Source of the DNA: Methanosarcina sp. UBA5
Lineage (GTDB): Archaea; Halobacteriota; Methanosarcinia; Methanosarcinales; Methanosarcinaceae
NCBI RefSeq assembly: GCF_002505485.1
Contig: NZ_DAVG01000107.1
Coordinates: 1 to 23,341 of the forward strand
Reading direction: 5' to 3'
Length of the DNA: 23,341 nt
The notes beneath the pieces are model-generated. The model had not been told where the DNA came from. It saw only the letters and a list, made by a program, of their open reading frames with translations, and did not search any database. Every line of letters starts with the position of its first letter. Within the stretch, counting starts at the first letter, position 1. The position numbers were made by a program, and so were the translations under genes. Positions 15,407 through 23,173 of the stretch are shown here, piece by piece.

Positions 15407-18400
15407 TTATTTTTGCCAGTAATCTGAAATCTTTCCATCAACTTGGCAAGGAATCTGCTTCAAATATTTCCTTCCTGCCTCTTCCATTGCTGCCTTGACA
15501 AAACTGCAAACTTCCTCTGCTTGCTCAGCTTTACACTCAAAGACAAGCTCATCATGAACGGTATTAATGAACTTTACACCCATAGGCTCAAGTTTAGACT
15601 GGATCTTAGGAATAGCTTCCTTTATCATATCTGCGCACAAGGACTGGATAGGCAAGTTCATTGCTTCTCTCCCTGCTGCGTTCTCATCTTTATCCTCATC
15701 AATAACTAACAGTCTATTTGCAGCATTTCTTAATTCCCTCTTTTGTGTCCCTTCATGGCTTATTCTTTTCAGATATGCAGTAATTGCAGGATAAGCTTCC
15801 TTAAAAGCCCGTATATACGTCTCAGCCTGGTTTTTTGTTAATTCGATTCCTGCTTCTGTTCTTAATGCATTGATTAACCCAGTTGCAGACATACCATAAT
15901 TTAGACCAAAATTGATTTGCTTAGCAATATCTCGTTCCCTGCTTTCTTTTTTTATCTCATTAACTGGAATGTTGAATATTTTTGATGCTGTCAGAGCATG
16001 AAGGTCCACACCTGTAGCATAAGCCTTAATAATTTCAGTCTCATTTGCTCTCTCCCCAAGGATCTTAATTTCAATTTGAGAATAATCACAGGCGACTATC
16101 TTATTTCCTAGCTCAGCTGTGAATATAGTTCTCCACTTCTTGTATTTACTTGGCTGCTGCTGGAGATTAGGTTTATTGCAGCTGAAACGTCCTGATTTAG
16201 TGCCGTACTGATTAAAAGAAGCATGAACTCTACCTGTTTTTGGGGATCTGTACTTTGGTAACTTAGAAGAAAAACCTGTAATTAAACGTTTTATTTTTTT
16301 GTACTCCTGATACTTACTAACCAGTGGATCATCAAACTTTGCTAACTCGTCATCCCTTACTGAGGTAACAGAAATACCTTCTAGGTTAAACCGTTTCACC
16401 ATATCCTTAGATGAGTTTAAATTAATCTTGCTGGTCTTGAGAGTAGCGTACAAATCGTACCTCAAGGTTTTCTCCAATCTTTCCAATTCTACTGAAATTT
16501 CCCCTAACTTATCAGGATCATAATGTATACCTGACAATTCAAGCCAGATAATTGAAGAAACCACCGCCATTTCTGTTTTTATGACAGATTCAAGATTGAG
16601 CTCTTTTGTCCTTTCCTGCTGCCTCTTCACGATGATAGGAAGATACTCAAGATCTTTCCGGCAGTATTCAATCTGCTCAAATGTCAGCTCTTCTCCAAGC
16701 CTGAAAGAACACTGAAGCCCTTTACTCATCCTCTGTCCATTGCAGTAACGATAAACTAAATCCTTAAGAGCCACACCTTTTTTATCATGGTCACCTTGAG
16801 TACGGAAATTATCTACAGAGGCAGGACCACCAAATAAGGTTAGTTCTGCTATCATAGTATCGTAAACAGACTGGATATTGATACCGTACTGTTGCTTTAA
16901 CATACCACAATCAAATTTCAGGTTATGACCAACAACAGTAAAGCTCTCAAAGAGCTCCTTATAATCAGATAAATTGTTGAGCTCTTCATCTTTGATAATA
17001 TAAAAATCACCTAATTCGGTCAAAAACTGGACTGTGACTATCTCATCTCTACGGTAATCAGGTTTCTTACCTTTTGGATCAAAGCGCATAGTCTCGGTAT
17101 AGAGATAAAGAAGGCTCATATCCTCCTTCTCATTTCCGGCCTTCAATGCCTTTTCCAGAACCTCAATTCCTATACTTTTCTTTTTTACTGCAGGAGACTC
17201 CACTTCCTCTTTACCTGGAATTTTATATAAAGTCGGAGTAGGTTTCAGTACTTTCTTGAAAGCATATTCTAGGTACCCCCTATCCACCTGTTTGAACTCA
17301 GGACAGTATCTCTTAAAATCTGTAATGTGGATATCAATAGGTTTATTTACAGAATTTCCATGGCATTCTTTATTCAGATATTCTTCTATTTTTTCGATAG
17401 TATACCCCAGATGAGAAACGCCTGAACTTACCGTCATAGTTTGAGTTTCGTTAATGCTTTCGTTACCTTCGTCAAATTGTCGGCGGTACTTTTTAGAATG
17501 TAACGTGACTACTGCGATTAAATCAGGGTGCTTCTTAAGAGTTAAATCTCCCGTAGTCCCATTAAACTGAGGAACACATCCCTGATCAACGGTAAAGTTG
17601 GAAAACTCTGCAGAGTTCACAGGATTCGCAGGATTCACAGAGTTCGCAGTTTCACAAGTGTATACCCTTTTATCGTTGATGATCACGGGGGATGGGATTT
17701 TGTTATCGGTGTCATTTTTCTGTTCAGAGTTCGCAAAGTTCGCAAAGGTATCTGAAACACTTGTGAAACTGCGAAGAGTGCGAACTCTGCGAGTTCTGTG
17801 AACTTTGGAGAATGACTTAAACTGGACATTTTGGAATTTTTCAGTTAAACTTTCAATCTCAATTTTCGGGGTATTATCATTACTGAGTACGTAAGTCACT
17901 TGTTTTGTTTCCGTAATTTTCCGTTTTTCTACTGCTCCACATTCGAGAAGTGCTGCAAGCGCGTCGTCTCTGTCACGTTGCAAAAAATGTCCTAACCGGA
18001 TCAATTCAGATTTACTACATACCCCGTTTTTGTTCCGGAATATCCTAAGCATTTTTTCGATATTGTTGTGTTTTATATCCTCGCAAAGCAAATCTTTGAT
18101 ACTCGTAAAACAAGGTAAGAAAAATTTTATAACTAGGAGAGATGCAAGTTCTATGCTTTCCTGCTCAATTGTGAAGTTTGGCTCATCTTTTTCGGTATCG
18201 ATAAGTATTGCAAGCTCAGGTTTCCCAATTTCTATTAGCATTGCAAGCTTGAGTATGTAATCCTGCGCTCTTCCGGCTGCAGTATCCAGTAAACCATCTC
18301 TCAGTTCCTCAGTGACGTCTTCAAGCTCTGCGGTGATCTGGTTATATGTTTCAAGGGCTTCAACGGTCATTGTGAATTTGACTTCAGGCTGTTTTGCAAA

Positions 18401-20155
18401 GTAACCATGGAGAACCTTTGCTCTCTTTGTGACTGATGCCCACTTCTCAATGTCCTCAGTGTCCTGAAGTTCAATGTCCTTTCTCGGTTTATGGTACGTG
18501 GGGTACGCGTACAAAAACCGTACACCATAACCGCTAGAAAAGTCTTCCAGCTGCATACTTGACAATAACCTATCCGGTGTTGTCGCATATAAGTGAGTAA
18601 TGTACGGGTCCCTGATCTCAAAGGTTTGAGTGATTCTTTTACCTTTTGATGCTAATGTTTTCGTGTAGTTTTTACCATCAAACAGCGTACACTCTGCATC
18701 CAGAATACCATCATTGTATTTTTGTTTGTATTTTGCCAGTAAACCAGCTGCTTCGTCTCTTACGAAGTTGTAAACCGACTTTGTTGATAGCGTTTCCAGA
18801 TAGCCTTCAAAGGAAAAATCATTATTTGTCAAAGCCTCGCCAGTGACAGCCATCCATATTTCTATGGCTTTATTGATTGTTGTTGTTTTCCGGCTTTTGG
18901 TAGATTGACCAATAAGCATTGCCCACACATTTGGTTTTATAGTTCCCTGCTTTAGCACGATCTTAACTTTTCCTTGTGTTAATGCCGACAGTAACCAAAA
19001 ACCACTACATACATTGTACTCATAATACGCATCAGTTAACCCAGATACCCAATCTGGAAACAAAACTAAAAAGTGATCTCCTGACAAGTATTTTGACAAA
19101 TCTGGCATCCTGTTATTTAAATGAAGACTTTGTGCTATTTCGCTTAGTTCTGCCTGCGTGATCTCCTTTGCATCTTCGCCATTTTCAAGTTCTGCTTTAC
19201 AGGCAGCTTTCTCCTCATACCTTTTTTTTCCGTCATCGTAAGTATGGAACTGCTTAAAAACTGGATCAGCTAGGAGTGACGCGGCGGTTGCTGTGGATAG
19301 TGCGTTAATGTACTGAAGCTCTTTAGCAGTCTGTGAGCTGTTGTACCTGTCACCGAACACTAACTTACATACAAGATCAAGATGAACGTTATTGGCTCCG
19401 TTTGCCTTTAGTTCAGCACAAAGGTGCAAAAAACGATCTCTTGCGGCTTTATCACCGAAAAAGATAGAAGTCTGATGATACAGTTGATGTGTTTTATCAA
19501 TAAAAAGAGCCGACCATAGTTTCTGAAAAGGAGATCTACATCTTGGGAGTATTTTGTCCTTAATTTCCTCATGTTTTTGAACCACATATTTAAGCCGTTT
19601 GATTACGATTTCAGGAATAGCCGGTCTATCTTCAATGTTTCCGGTGATCTGGTACTTATTCCCATCAGGATGTATTGAAGGAGTTGCAACGCAGTTATTG
19701 CCTGCAACGTATGGAATGCCGGTTTCGTCCTTTTTTTTGGTATCACTGAGTATGTCAAAACCTAATTCTTGGTACGTCTTTGCTTTGATGTCCGGGAAAT
19801 ATCTAAAAAGGTAATGCCATTTAACTGTAGTGTGGCTCTGCATTACCCACTCGGCTGTACTTACACCTTGCAAAACTTCATCCCAGATTCCTTTGACATA
19901 CCAGTCCACATCTATTACTGTTAAATTGGATCTGGCACCACAAATGTAACCTATATTATTATCTTTCTTGAATAACCTGTCAATTTTACTGTCCGTAAAT
20001 GGTTTTTCTATTTTCTGCCAGTCATCGAGAAAAGGTTGTTTTCCTGGCGATTTACACTTTTTCCGACTGCCTTTTAAGGGTTGTGTTACAATTCCGATTG
20101 AAGCATAATATTTTGCAGCTTCTATTTGTGACATTTCATTCGTGGTTGAGCTCAT
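15407..20155 (-). CDS. Replication protein: prim-pol + DUF3987-type helicase + DnaQ-like exonuclease + family A DNA polymerase
   Basis: A 1582-aa fusion. Residues about 8-230 are an archaeo-eukaryotic prim-pol (PF09250-like): IDVDW with D82 and D84, KWHYLF with H114. About 360-700 form a DUF3987/YfjI-type helicase with variant Walker A GQSTKSRKTT (416-425) and VRDEAAG as Walker B, followed by a winged-helix-like segment (GVCSKSELIRLGHFLQRDRD). After a low-complexity linker, about 1010-1120 look like a DEDD exonuclease: YTE at 1019-1021 where DxE is expected, GHNLKFD with D1082, and VYDTM. The last 400 residues are a family A polymerase with motif A CDYSQIE (D1357), motif B RDIAKQINFGLNYG (1408-1421) and motif C VHDE (D1535). 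The ATG at 20155 is chosen because it overlaps the preceding stop (ATGA). Family A polymerases are uncommon in archaea. The protein could prime, unwind and copy the element by itself. Confidence 0.9.
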   Translation of the reverse strand: MSSTTNEMSQIEAAKYYASIGIVTQPLKGSRKKCKSPGKQPFLDDWQKIEKPFTDSKIDRLFKKDNNIGYICGARSNLTVIDVDWYVKGIWDEVLQGVSTAEWVMQSHTTVKWHYLFRYFPDIKAKTYQELGFDILSDTKKKDETGIPYVAGNNCVATPSIHPDGNKYQITGNIEDRPAIPEIVIKRLKYVVQKHEEIKDKILPRCRSPFQKLWSALFIDKTHQLYHQTSIFFGDKAARDRFLHLCAELKANGANNVHLDLVCKLVFGDRYNSSQTAKELQYINALSTATAASLLADPVFKQFHTYDDGKKRYEEKAACKAELENGEDAKEITQAELSEIAQSLHLNNRMPDLSKYLSGDHFLVLFPDWVSGLTDAYYEYNVCSGFWLLSALTQGKVKIVLKQGTIKPNVWAMLIGQSTKSRKTTTINKAIEIWMAVTGEALTNNDFSFEGYLETLSTKSVYNFVRDEAAGLLAKYKQKYNDGILDAECTLFDGKNYTKTLASKGKRITQTFEIRDPYITHLYATTPDRLLSSMQLEDFSSGYGVRFLYAYPTYHKPRKDIELQDTEDIEKWASVTKRAKVLHGYFAKQPEVKFTMTVEALETYNQITAELEDVTEELRDGLLDTAAGRAQDYILKLAMLIEIGKPELAILIDTEKDEPNFTIEQESIELASLLVIKFFLPCFTSIKDLLCEDIKHNNIEKMLRIFRNKNGVCSKSELIRLGHFLQRDRDDALAALLECGAVEKRKITETKQVTYVLSNDNTPKIEIESLTEKFQNVQFKSFSKVHRTRRVRTLRSFTSVSDTFANFANSEQKNDTDNKIPSPVIINDKRVYTCETANSVNPANPVNSAEFSNFTVDQGCVPQFNGTTGDLTLKKHPDLIAVVTLHSKKYRRQFDEGNESINETQTMTVSSGVSHLGYTIEKIEEYLNKECHGNSVNKPIDIHITDFKRYCPEFKQVDRGYLEYAFKKVLKPTPTLYKIPGKEEVESPAVKKKSIGIEVLEKALKAGNEKEDMSLLYLYTETMRFDPKGKKPDYRRDEIVTVQFLTELGDFYIIKDEELNNLSDYKELFESFTVVGHNLKFDCGMLKQQYGINIQSVYDTMIAELTLFGGPASVDNFRTQGDHDKKGVALKDLVYRYCNGQRMSKGLQCSFRLGEELTFEQIEYCRKDLEYLPIIVKRQQERTKELNLESVIKTEMAVVSSIIWLELSGIHYDPDKLGEISVELERLEKTLRYDLYATLKTSKINLNSSKDMVKRFNLEGISVTSVRDDELAKFDDPLVSKYQEYKKIKRLITGFSSKLPKYRSPKTGRVHASFNQYGTKSGRFSCNKPNLQQQPSKYKKWRTIFTAELGNKIVACDYSQIEIKILGERANETEIIKAYATGVDLHALTASKIFNIPVNEIKKESRERDIAKQINFGLNYGMSATGLINALRTEAGIELTKNQAETYIRAFKEAYPAITAYLKRISHEGTQKRELRNAANRLLVIDEDKDENAAGREAMNLPIQSLCADMIKEAIPKIQSKLEPMGVKFINTVHDELVFECKAEQAEEVCSFVKAAMEEAGRKYLKQIPCQVDGKISDYWQK
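17614..17802. repeat. Iteron-like 9-bp array forming a large inverted repeat inside the replication gene
   Basis: The left block has TTCACAGGA, TTCGCAGGA, TTCACAGAG and TTCGCAGTT at 17616, 17625, 17634 and 17643, an exact 9-bp period, then TTCACAAG. A middle pair TTCGCAAAG is at 17730 and 17739. The right block has the units inverted: GAGTGCGAA, CTCTGCGAG and TTCTGTGAA at 17776, 17785 and 17794. A perfect 19-bp inverted match joins 17643-17661 and 17757-17775, and similarity continues outward about 28 bp. On the protein level this is the linker between helicase and exonuclease (NPANPVNSAEF; FANFANSEQ). Confidence 0.8.
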
Positions 20156-20295
20156 AGGTAACCACGCCCGACACAATTAGCCCATGTGACCTGTTGCCTG
20201 ATGCGATACTTGCATTCAGGAAGCTCTTTCCATTCGCTAGATGAAACCCATATATCCCCATCACTGATCAGTTTGGGTGAGGCTCTACAGCCCAT
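20152..20295 (-). CDS. 47-aa hypothetical protein, translationally coupled to the replication gene
   Basis: The product starts MGCRASPKLISDGDIWVSSS and ends CVGRGYL. It has three Cys and no recognised motif. Its ATG overlaps the end of the preceding 54-aa gene by 11 nt, preceded by GGGGG. Its TGA overlaps the ATG of the replication protein (ATGA). This tight packing on both sides is the main reason to believe it is translated, probably to couple expression of the replication gene. I do not recognise the family. Confidence 0.6.
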   Translation of the reverse strand: MGCRASPKLISDGDIWVSSSEWKELPECKYRIRQQVTWANCVGRGYL

Positions 20296-20449
20296 TATTT
20301 TTGCCCCCTGCGTACCTGATGATCAATAAAGCTTTAGCTCTTGTAAAGGGATCTGAATTCTGTTTCCAAAAAGCAATAACTTCTGGGTACTTCAGGTAAA
20401 AATGTGCCCATAATTCGAAGAAGGATTCTCCTAGTGACATTTTGTTCAT
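20285..20449 (-). CDS. 54-aa hypothetical mini-protein, paralog of the 51-aa neighbour
   Basis: The product starts MNKMSLGESFFELWAHFYLK, continues YPEVIAFWKQNSDPFTRAKA and ends LLIIRYAGGKNNGL. GAGG lies 5 nt before the ATG. From the central Pro onward it aligns without gaps to the 51-aa protein upstream (P..I..W...SD....A.A..I...A, 9 identities in 26), and both have SF and WA near the start. It is predicted to be helical. It probably arose by tandem duplication. The function is unknown; a small DNA- or replication-protein-binding partner is a guess from context. Confidence 0.62.
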   Translation of the reverse strand: MNKMSLGESFFELWAHFYLKYPEVIAFWKQNSDPFTRAKALLIIRYAGGKNNGL

Positions 20450-20494
20450 GTTAGCCTCAAATTAAAAGGCCTGAAGCTTCTTTCTCAGCCCGTT

Positions 20495-20650
20495 TTAAGA
20501 CTCTTCTGCGGCTTCTAGGATAGTTTTTGCCATTGCTTTTTTGTAGAGATCGGAGCTGTTCAGCCAGTGTTCAATAATTTTAGGGTGTTGGTTTTGGATT
20601 TCCTTTGCCCAAGTAGAAAAAGATTTAAGGTAGAGAGTTTTATTTTCCAT
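20495..20650 (-). CDS. 51-aa hypothetical mini-protein, paralog of the 54-aa neighbour
   Basis: The product starts MENKTLYLKSFSTWAKEIQN, continues QHPKIIEHWLNSSDLYKKAM and ends AKTILEAAEES. It begins 14 nt after the AbrB-like gene, with GGAG directly following that stop and 10 nt before the ATG. It is acidic-tailed and helical, with no recognised family. See the 54-aa gene for the shared pattern. Confidence 0.62.
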   Translation of the reverse strand: MENKTLYLKSFSTWAKEIQNQHPKIIEHWLNSSDLYKKAMAKTILEAAEES

Positions 20651-20664
20651 TTACCGGCATCTCC

Positions 20665-20874
20665 TTAAACGGTGGCTGCTGGGTCTTCGGTTCCTACTTC
20701 ATCTTGGCGGGTGACAGGGACCGGAGTTAACATTATCCTGTTCGTTTCCAATTCAATACCAAAGTCCATTCCTTTTTTCAGTCCTATAGCTAAAACTATA
20801 GATTTAGGCAGCGTAATTATAAAGCTGCCTTTACCAGTGGTTTGAATTTTTCTTTTTAACATTTTCAATACCAT
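20665..20874 (-). CDS. AbrB/SpoVT-type (swapped-hairpin) DNA-binding regulator
   Basis: A 69-aa protein (65 aa if the second ATG, at 20862, is used). It carries RKIQTTGKGSFIITLPKSIV followed by IGLKKGMDFGIELE and IMLTPV. This is the classic AbrB/MazE-like sequence: KIQ..GKGS..ITLPK, then LGLKKGD, then strands. Such proteins bind DNA as swapped dimers and act as regulators or antitoxins. No toxin of the MazF or VapC type lies beside it, so a regulator of the replication operon, of which it is the first gene, is more likely. A divergent regulator gene begins 75 bp away. Confidence 0.82.
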   Translation of the reverse strand: MVLKMLKRKIQTTGKGSFIITLPKSIVLAIGLKKGMDFGIELETNRIMLTPVPVTRQDEVGTEDPAATV

Positions 20875-20902
20875 ATCTTTATAAGGGAGTTCTGATATAT
20901 TA

Positions 20903-20920
20903 GTGCTACTATGATAGCAC
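20903..20920. promoter_or_regulatory. Dyad operator in the divergent promoter region
   Basis: GTGCTA-CTATGA-TAGCAC is an 18-bp dyad in the 75-bp gap between the AbrB-like gene and the divergent regulator. The TATA-like GATATATTA (20894-20902) abuts it on the plus strand. TATTATAATTA (minus strand, about 20928-20939) could be the box of the operon. A regulator bound here could control both directions. Confidence 0.5.
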
Positions 20921-20949
20921 CAAATAGTAATTATAATAGTTGAAACTAT

Positions 20950-21639
20950 ATGCCCGCAACCAAGATTTCATATAAAAGTCGCATCCCTACTGTACTCAAA
21001 ATAATTAAGGAAGCAAAGCAACCTATTGGATATACGGAGTTACATAAGAGGCTAATTAAAGAAACAGGTATAAAATTAAGTAAACATACCCTGAATAAGT
21101 GTTTAAAACAATTATGTATTGAAAACAAGATAAATAGAACCGACGAAGAAGGAGTCGGAAATCCTACAAAATATTCAATGAATATTGAATCAAATAGTAT
21201 ACCTCATGAGCATATTACGGAAGATAATCATTGGAGGATTTTAGGGGATGAAATTTCAGGTATCATATGTCAATTAATTTGGATGCTTTACGAATATGCT
21301 CAAAGAAACGATGGAAAAGAACTTCAAGATTTTAAGGATAGAATAGAAATAGCTTTAGTCCCTCGTCTGTTGGAAACCCACAAGCTAGTTAAAGATCCAG
21401 TAATTATGAGCGAAAAAACAACAGAAACACTTGATGAACTATTTTGTGAGAGTTACAAAACCATTAGAAATAAATATTACCATCAACCATATCTTATTTC
21501 AAAAGAAGACCACGAAAAAATGAGCCAATTGGTGTGGGAATTAGAAAAATACTATCTCAATACAAAAAATCCAGATTTATCTAGCCTTATGAAACCAAAA
21601 AACTGTAAACCGATTCAAAGAGGTATTAAACACAAATAG
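20950..21639 (+). CDS. Element-encoded regulator with N-terminal winged-helix-like domain
   Basis: A 229-aa protein. Residues about 10-80 (PTVLKIIKEAKQPIGYTELH ... THTLNKCLKQLC-like, then INRTDEEGVGNPTKYSM) have the helix-helix-recognition helix-wing pattern of archaeal winged helix proteins. The remainder is helical (IICQLIWMLYEYAQ, ELFCESYKTIRNKYYHQ) with no motif I recognise, perhaps for dimerisation or sensing. It is transcribed divergently from the AbrB-led operon and shares its promoter region with the dyad at 20903. Its codon use is as AT-rich as the rest of the element. A control role in the replication/integration switch is inferred from position only. Confidence 0.65.
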   Translation: MPATKISYKSRIPTVLKIIKEAKQPIGYTELHKRLIKETGIKLSKHTLNKCLKQLCIENKINRTDEEGVGNPTKYSMNIESNSIPHEHITEDNHWRILGDEISGIICQLIWMLYEYAQRNDGKELQDFKDRIEIALVPRLLETHKLVKDPVIMSEKTTETLDELFCESYKTIRNKYYHQPYLISKEDHEKMSQLVWELEKYYLNTKNPDLSSLMKPKNCKPIQRGIKHK

Positions 21640-21841
21640 ACAGTTAGTGAAACATTTTTGGAATCATAGAGATACTAAAAATATTGGAAAAACGTAAAAT
21701 AATTTATTTTTGAAAGGTTAAAAATAATTTCGAGCTCCATTTTGGGAATAGCTCTATAATTTGATCTGCCAAACAAATATCAAAGACGACATCGGTAAAG
21801 GTAATTGTTGATAAAGGAAATACTTGAAAGTTATATTTTCG

Positions 21842-23152
21842 TCATACTTTAATAATTTCATCTTTTATTTTTTTAATTAATAGTTCAATCATTTCTGGAT
21901 TATTTTGGATATAGTCTTTAAATTCATCTTCAATATTACATTCTCTTTTTTCTTTTTCTTTTATCTTTTCCATTTCTGCTCTTAATTCCTGAAGTTCGCT
22001 TCTTTCTACAATATGTCGCACTGTTTCAGCCTGTAAGATCTGGTTTTCCTGCTTAATCCGCATATATTCAGGACTTTCGCTTATATCTACCTCCTTTTGT
22101 ATTGTCAGATATGGAATATACTTTCTATATATTTCTCTCAAACTTTCAGGATCGGCTCTGTAATAGGCTTCCCTCACACTGTCTATTTTATGACCCATTA
22201 AAAAGTCAACGAAAAACAGCTCAGCTCCAGCATTGAGAAGTCTGGAGTTAAACCATTTCCTTAAATTATGGGATCGAATAATATTCCAGTTTCCCTTTTC
22301 AGTATTTTTCTGTGCATCTTCAGATATCCTGCGATATCTATTCATTACTGTCTTTTCATTCAGTCTCCTTAACGACTCGTCTTTAGTTTTCAGGTACTTG
22401 TCAGGAACATTGCGGCAAATGAATAGATATCCTTCTTCTGCCGGTTTTCCATCTTTTTTAAGTATCACGCGTTGTTTTTTAAGTTGTTCGGCTCTTTTTT
22501 GCTGATTTGTCTTAACTTTCCTATTTCTATAATTGAGATAGTTAAGGACTGCTTTTGAAGCTTCAGGAGTCAAAAACGTAATAAAGTCATAATTGGTTTT
22601 TTCTCTCCGCAGTTGCAACGTGGTAATCCCAGTCTCTTCATCATATCCTTCCATGAAATCTTTCACTCTAAGTTTCGTTATCTCGTTGACTGCTAGACCA
22701 CTTGAAGCCCCCACAAGCAAAATAGCTCGCTCTAAAGGATCGCAAATAGTTAGTACTTCACGAATGTCTTCTTTTGTGGGTATTGCTCTATGTTGCGGTA
22801 ATGATTGTGCCCTCTGCTCACTTTTGGGTAATTCAGGGACAGGAATGTCAAAGGACTTATAAAAGCTTCTAACAGCATTCATTCGAGATTTAACAGTCAT
22901 TGGCGCGACTTCACGCGCCTCTAAAAATTCCCTGAAGTTTATAAGCCTGCTTTTAATCTTTCTTTTTCTCACCAATACACATGCTTCTGCTTCAGCTTCG
23001 GCTTCTTCCAGCAATTCTGTAGGGGTCATGCCTGTAAAGTCTGTATAAAACTGCATAGACATCAGATAGCCTCGCTGCGTGTTATGTGCTGCTCTTCGGG
23101 ATTTTAACCAATCTGTTATAAGTTCATCTTTTTTTAGATCCGAAACTTTCAT
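21842..23152 (-). CDS. int: Tyrosine recombinase/integrase
   Basis: A 436-aa protein. An N-terminal SAM-like core-binding domain (about 8-115, YLMSMQFYTDF ... SRMNAVRSFYKSF) precedes the catalytic domain. The catalytic domain has HNLR (H295, R298), MGHKID (H321) and the nucleophile Y330 in EAYYR, 9 residues after H321 as usual. A Lys in the REKTNYDF hairpin fits the active-site Lys. The first catalytic Arg, normally in a GLRxxE motif, reads GLAVNEI, with A154 instead of Arg. A charged helical tail (about 365-436) may serve for multimerisation. It lies at the right edge of the element and reads inward, 21 nt from the interrupted metallo-beta-lactamase frame. Its start is an ATG with AGTGAT upstream. 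Confidence 0.88.
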   Translation of the reverse strand: MKVSDLKKDELITDWLKSRRAAHNTQRGYLMSMQFYTDFTGMTPTELLEEAEAEAEACVLVRKRKIKSRLINFREFLEAREVAPMTVKSRMNAVRSFYKSFDIPVPELPKSEQRAQSLPQHRAIPTKEDIREVLTICDPLERAILLVGASSGLAVNEITKLRVKDFMEGYDEETGITTLQLRREKTNYDFITFLTPEASKAVLNYLNYRNRKVKTNQQKRAEQLKKQRVILKKDGKPAEEGYLFICRNVPDKYLKTKDESLRRLNEKTVMNRYRRISEDAQKNTEKGNWNIIRSHNLRKWFNSRLLNAGAELFFVDFLMGHKIDSVREAYYRADPESLREIYRKYIPYLTIQKEVDISESPEYMRIKQENQILQAETVRHIVERSELQELRAEMEKIKEKEKRECNIEDEFKDYIQNNPEMIELLIKKIKDEIIKV

Positions 23153-23173
23153 TCAATCACTTCATATAATTAG

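Noticed and set aside
17614..17802. CRISPR array or minisatellite gene
   Set aside because: Units are 9 bp, in codon phase and partly inverted; there are no spacer-sized intervals.
20665..20874. AbrB-like protein as antitoxin of a toxin-antitoxin pair
   Set aside because: The neighbouring 51-aa protein shows no toxin motif and is paralogous to the next mini-gene; a regulator is simpler.
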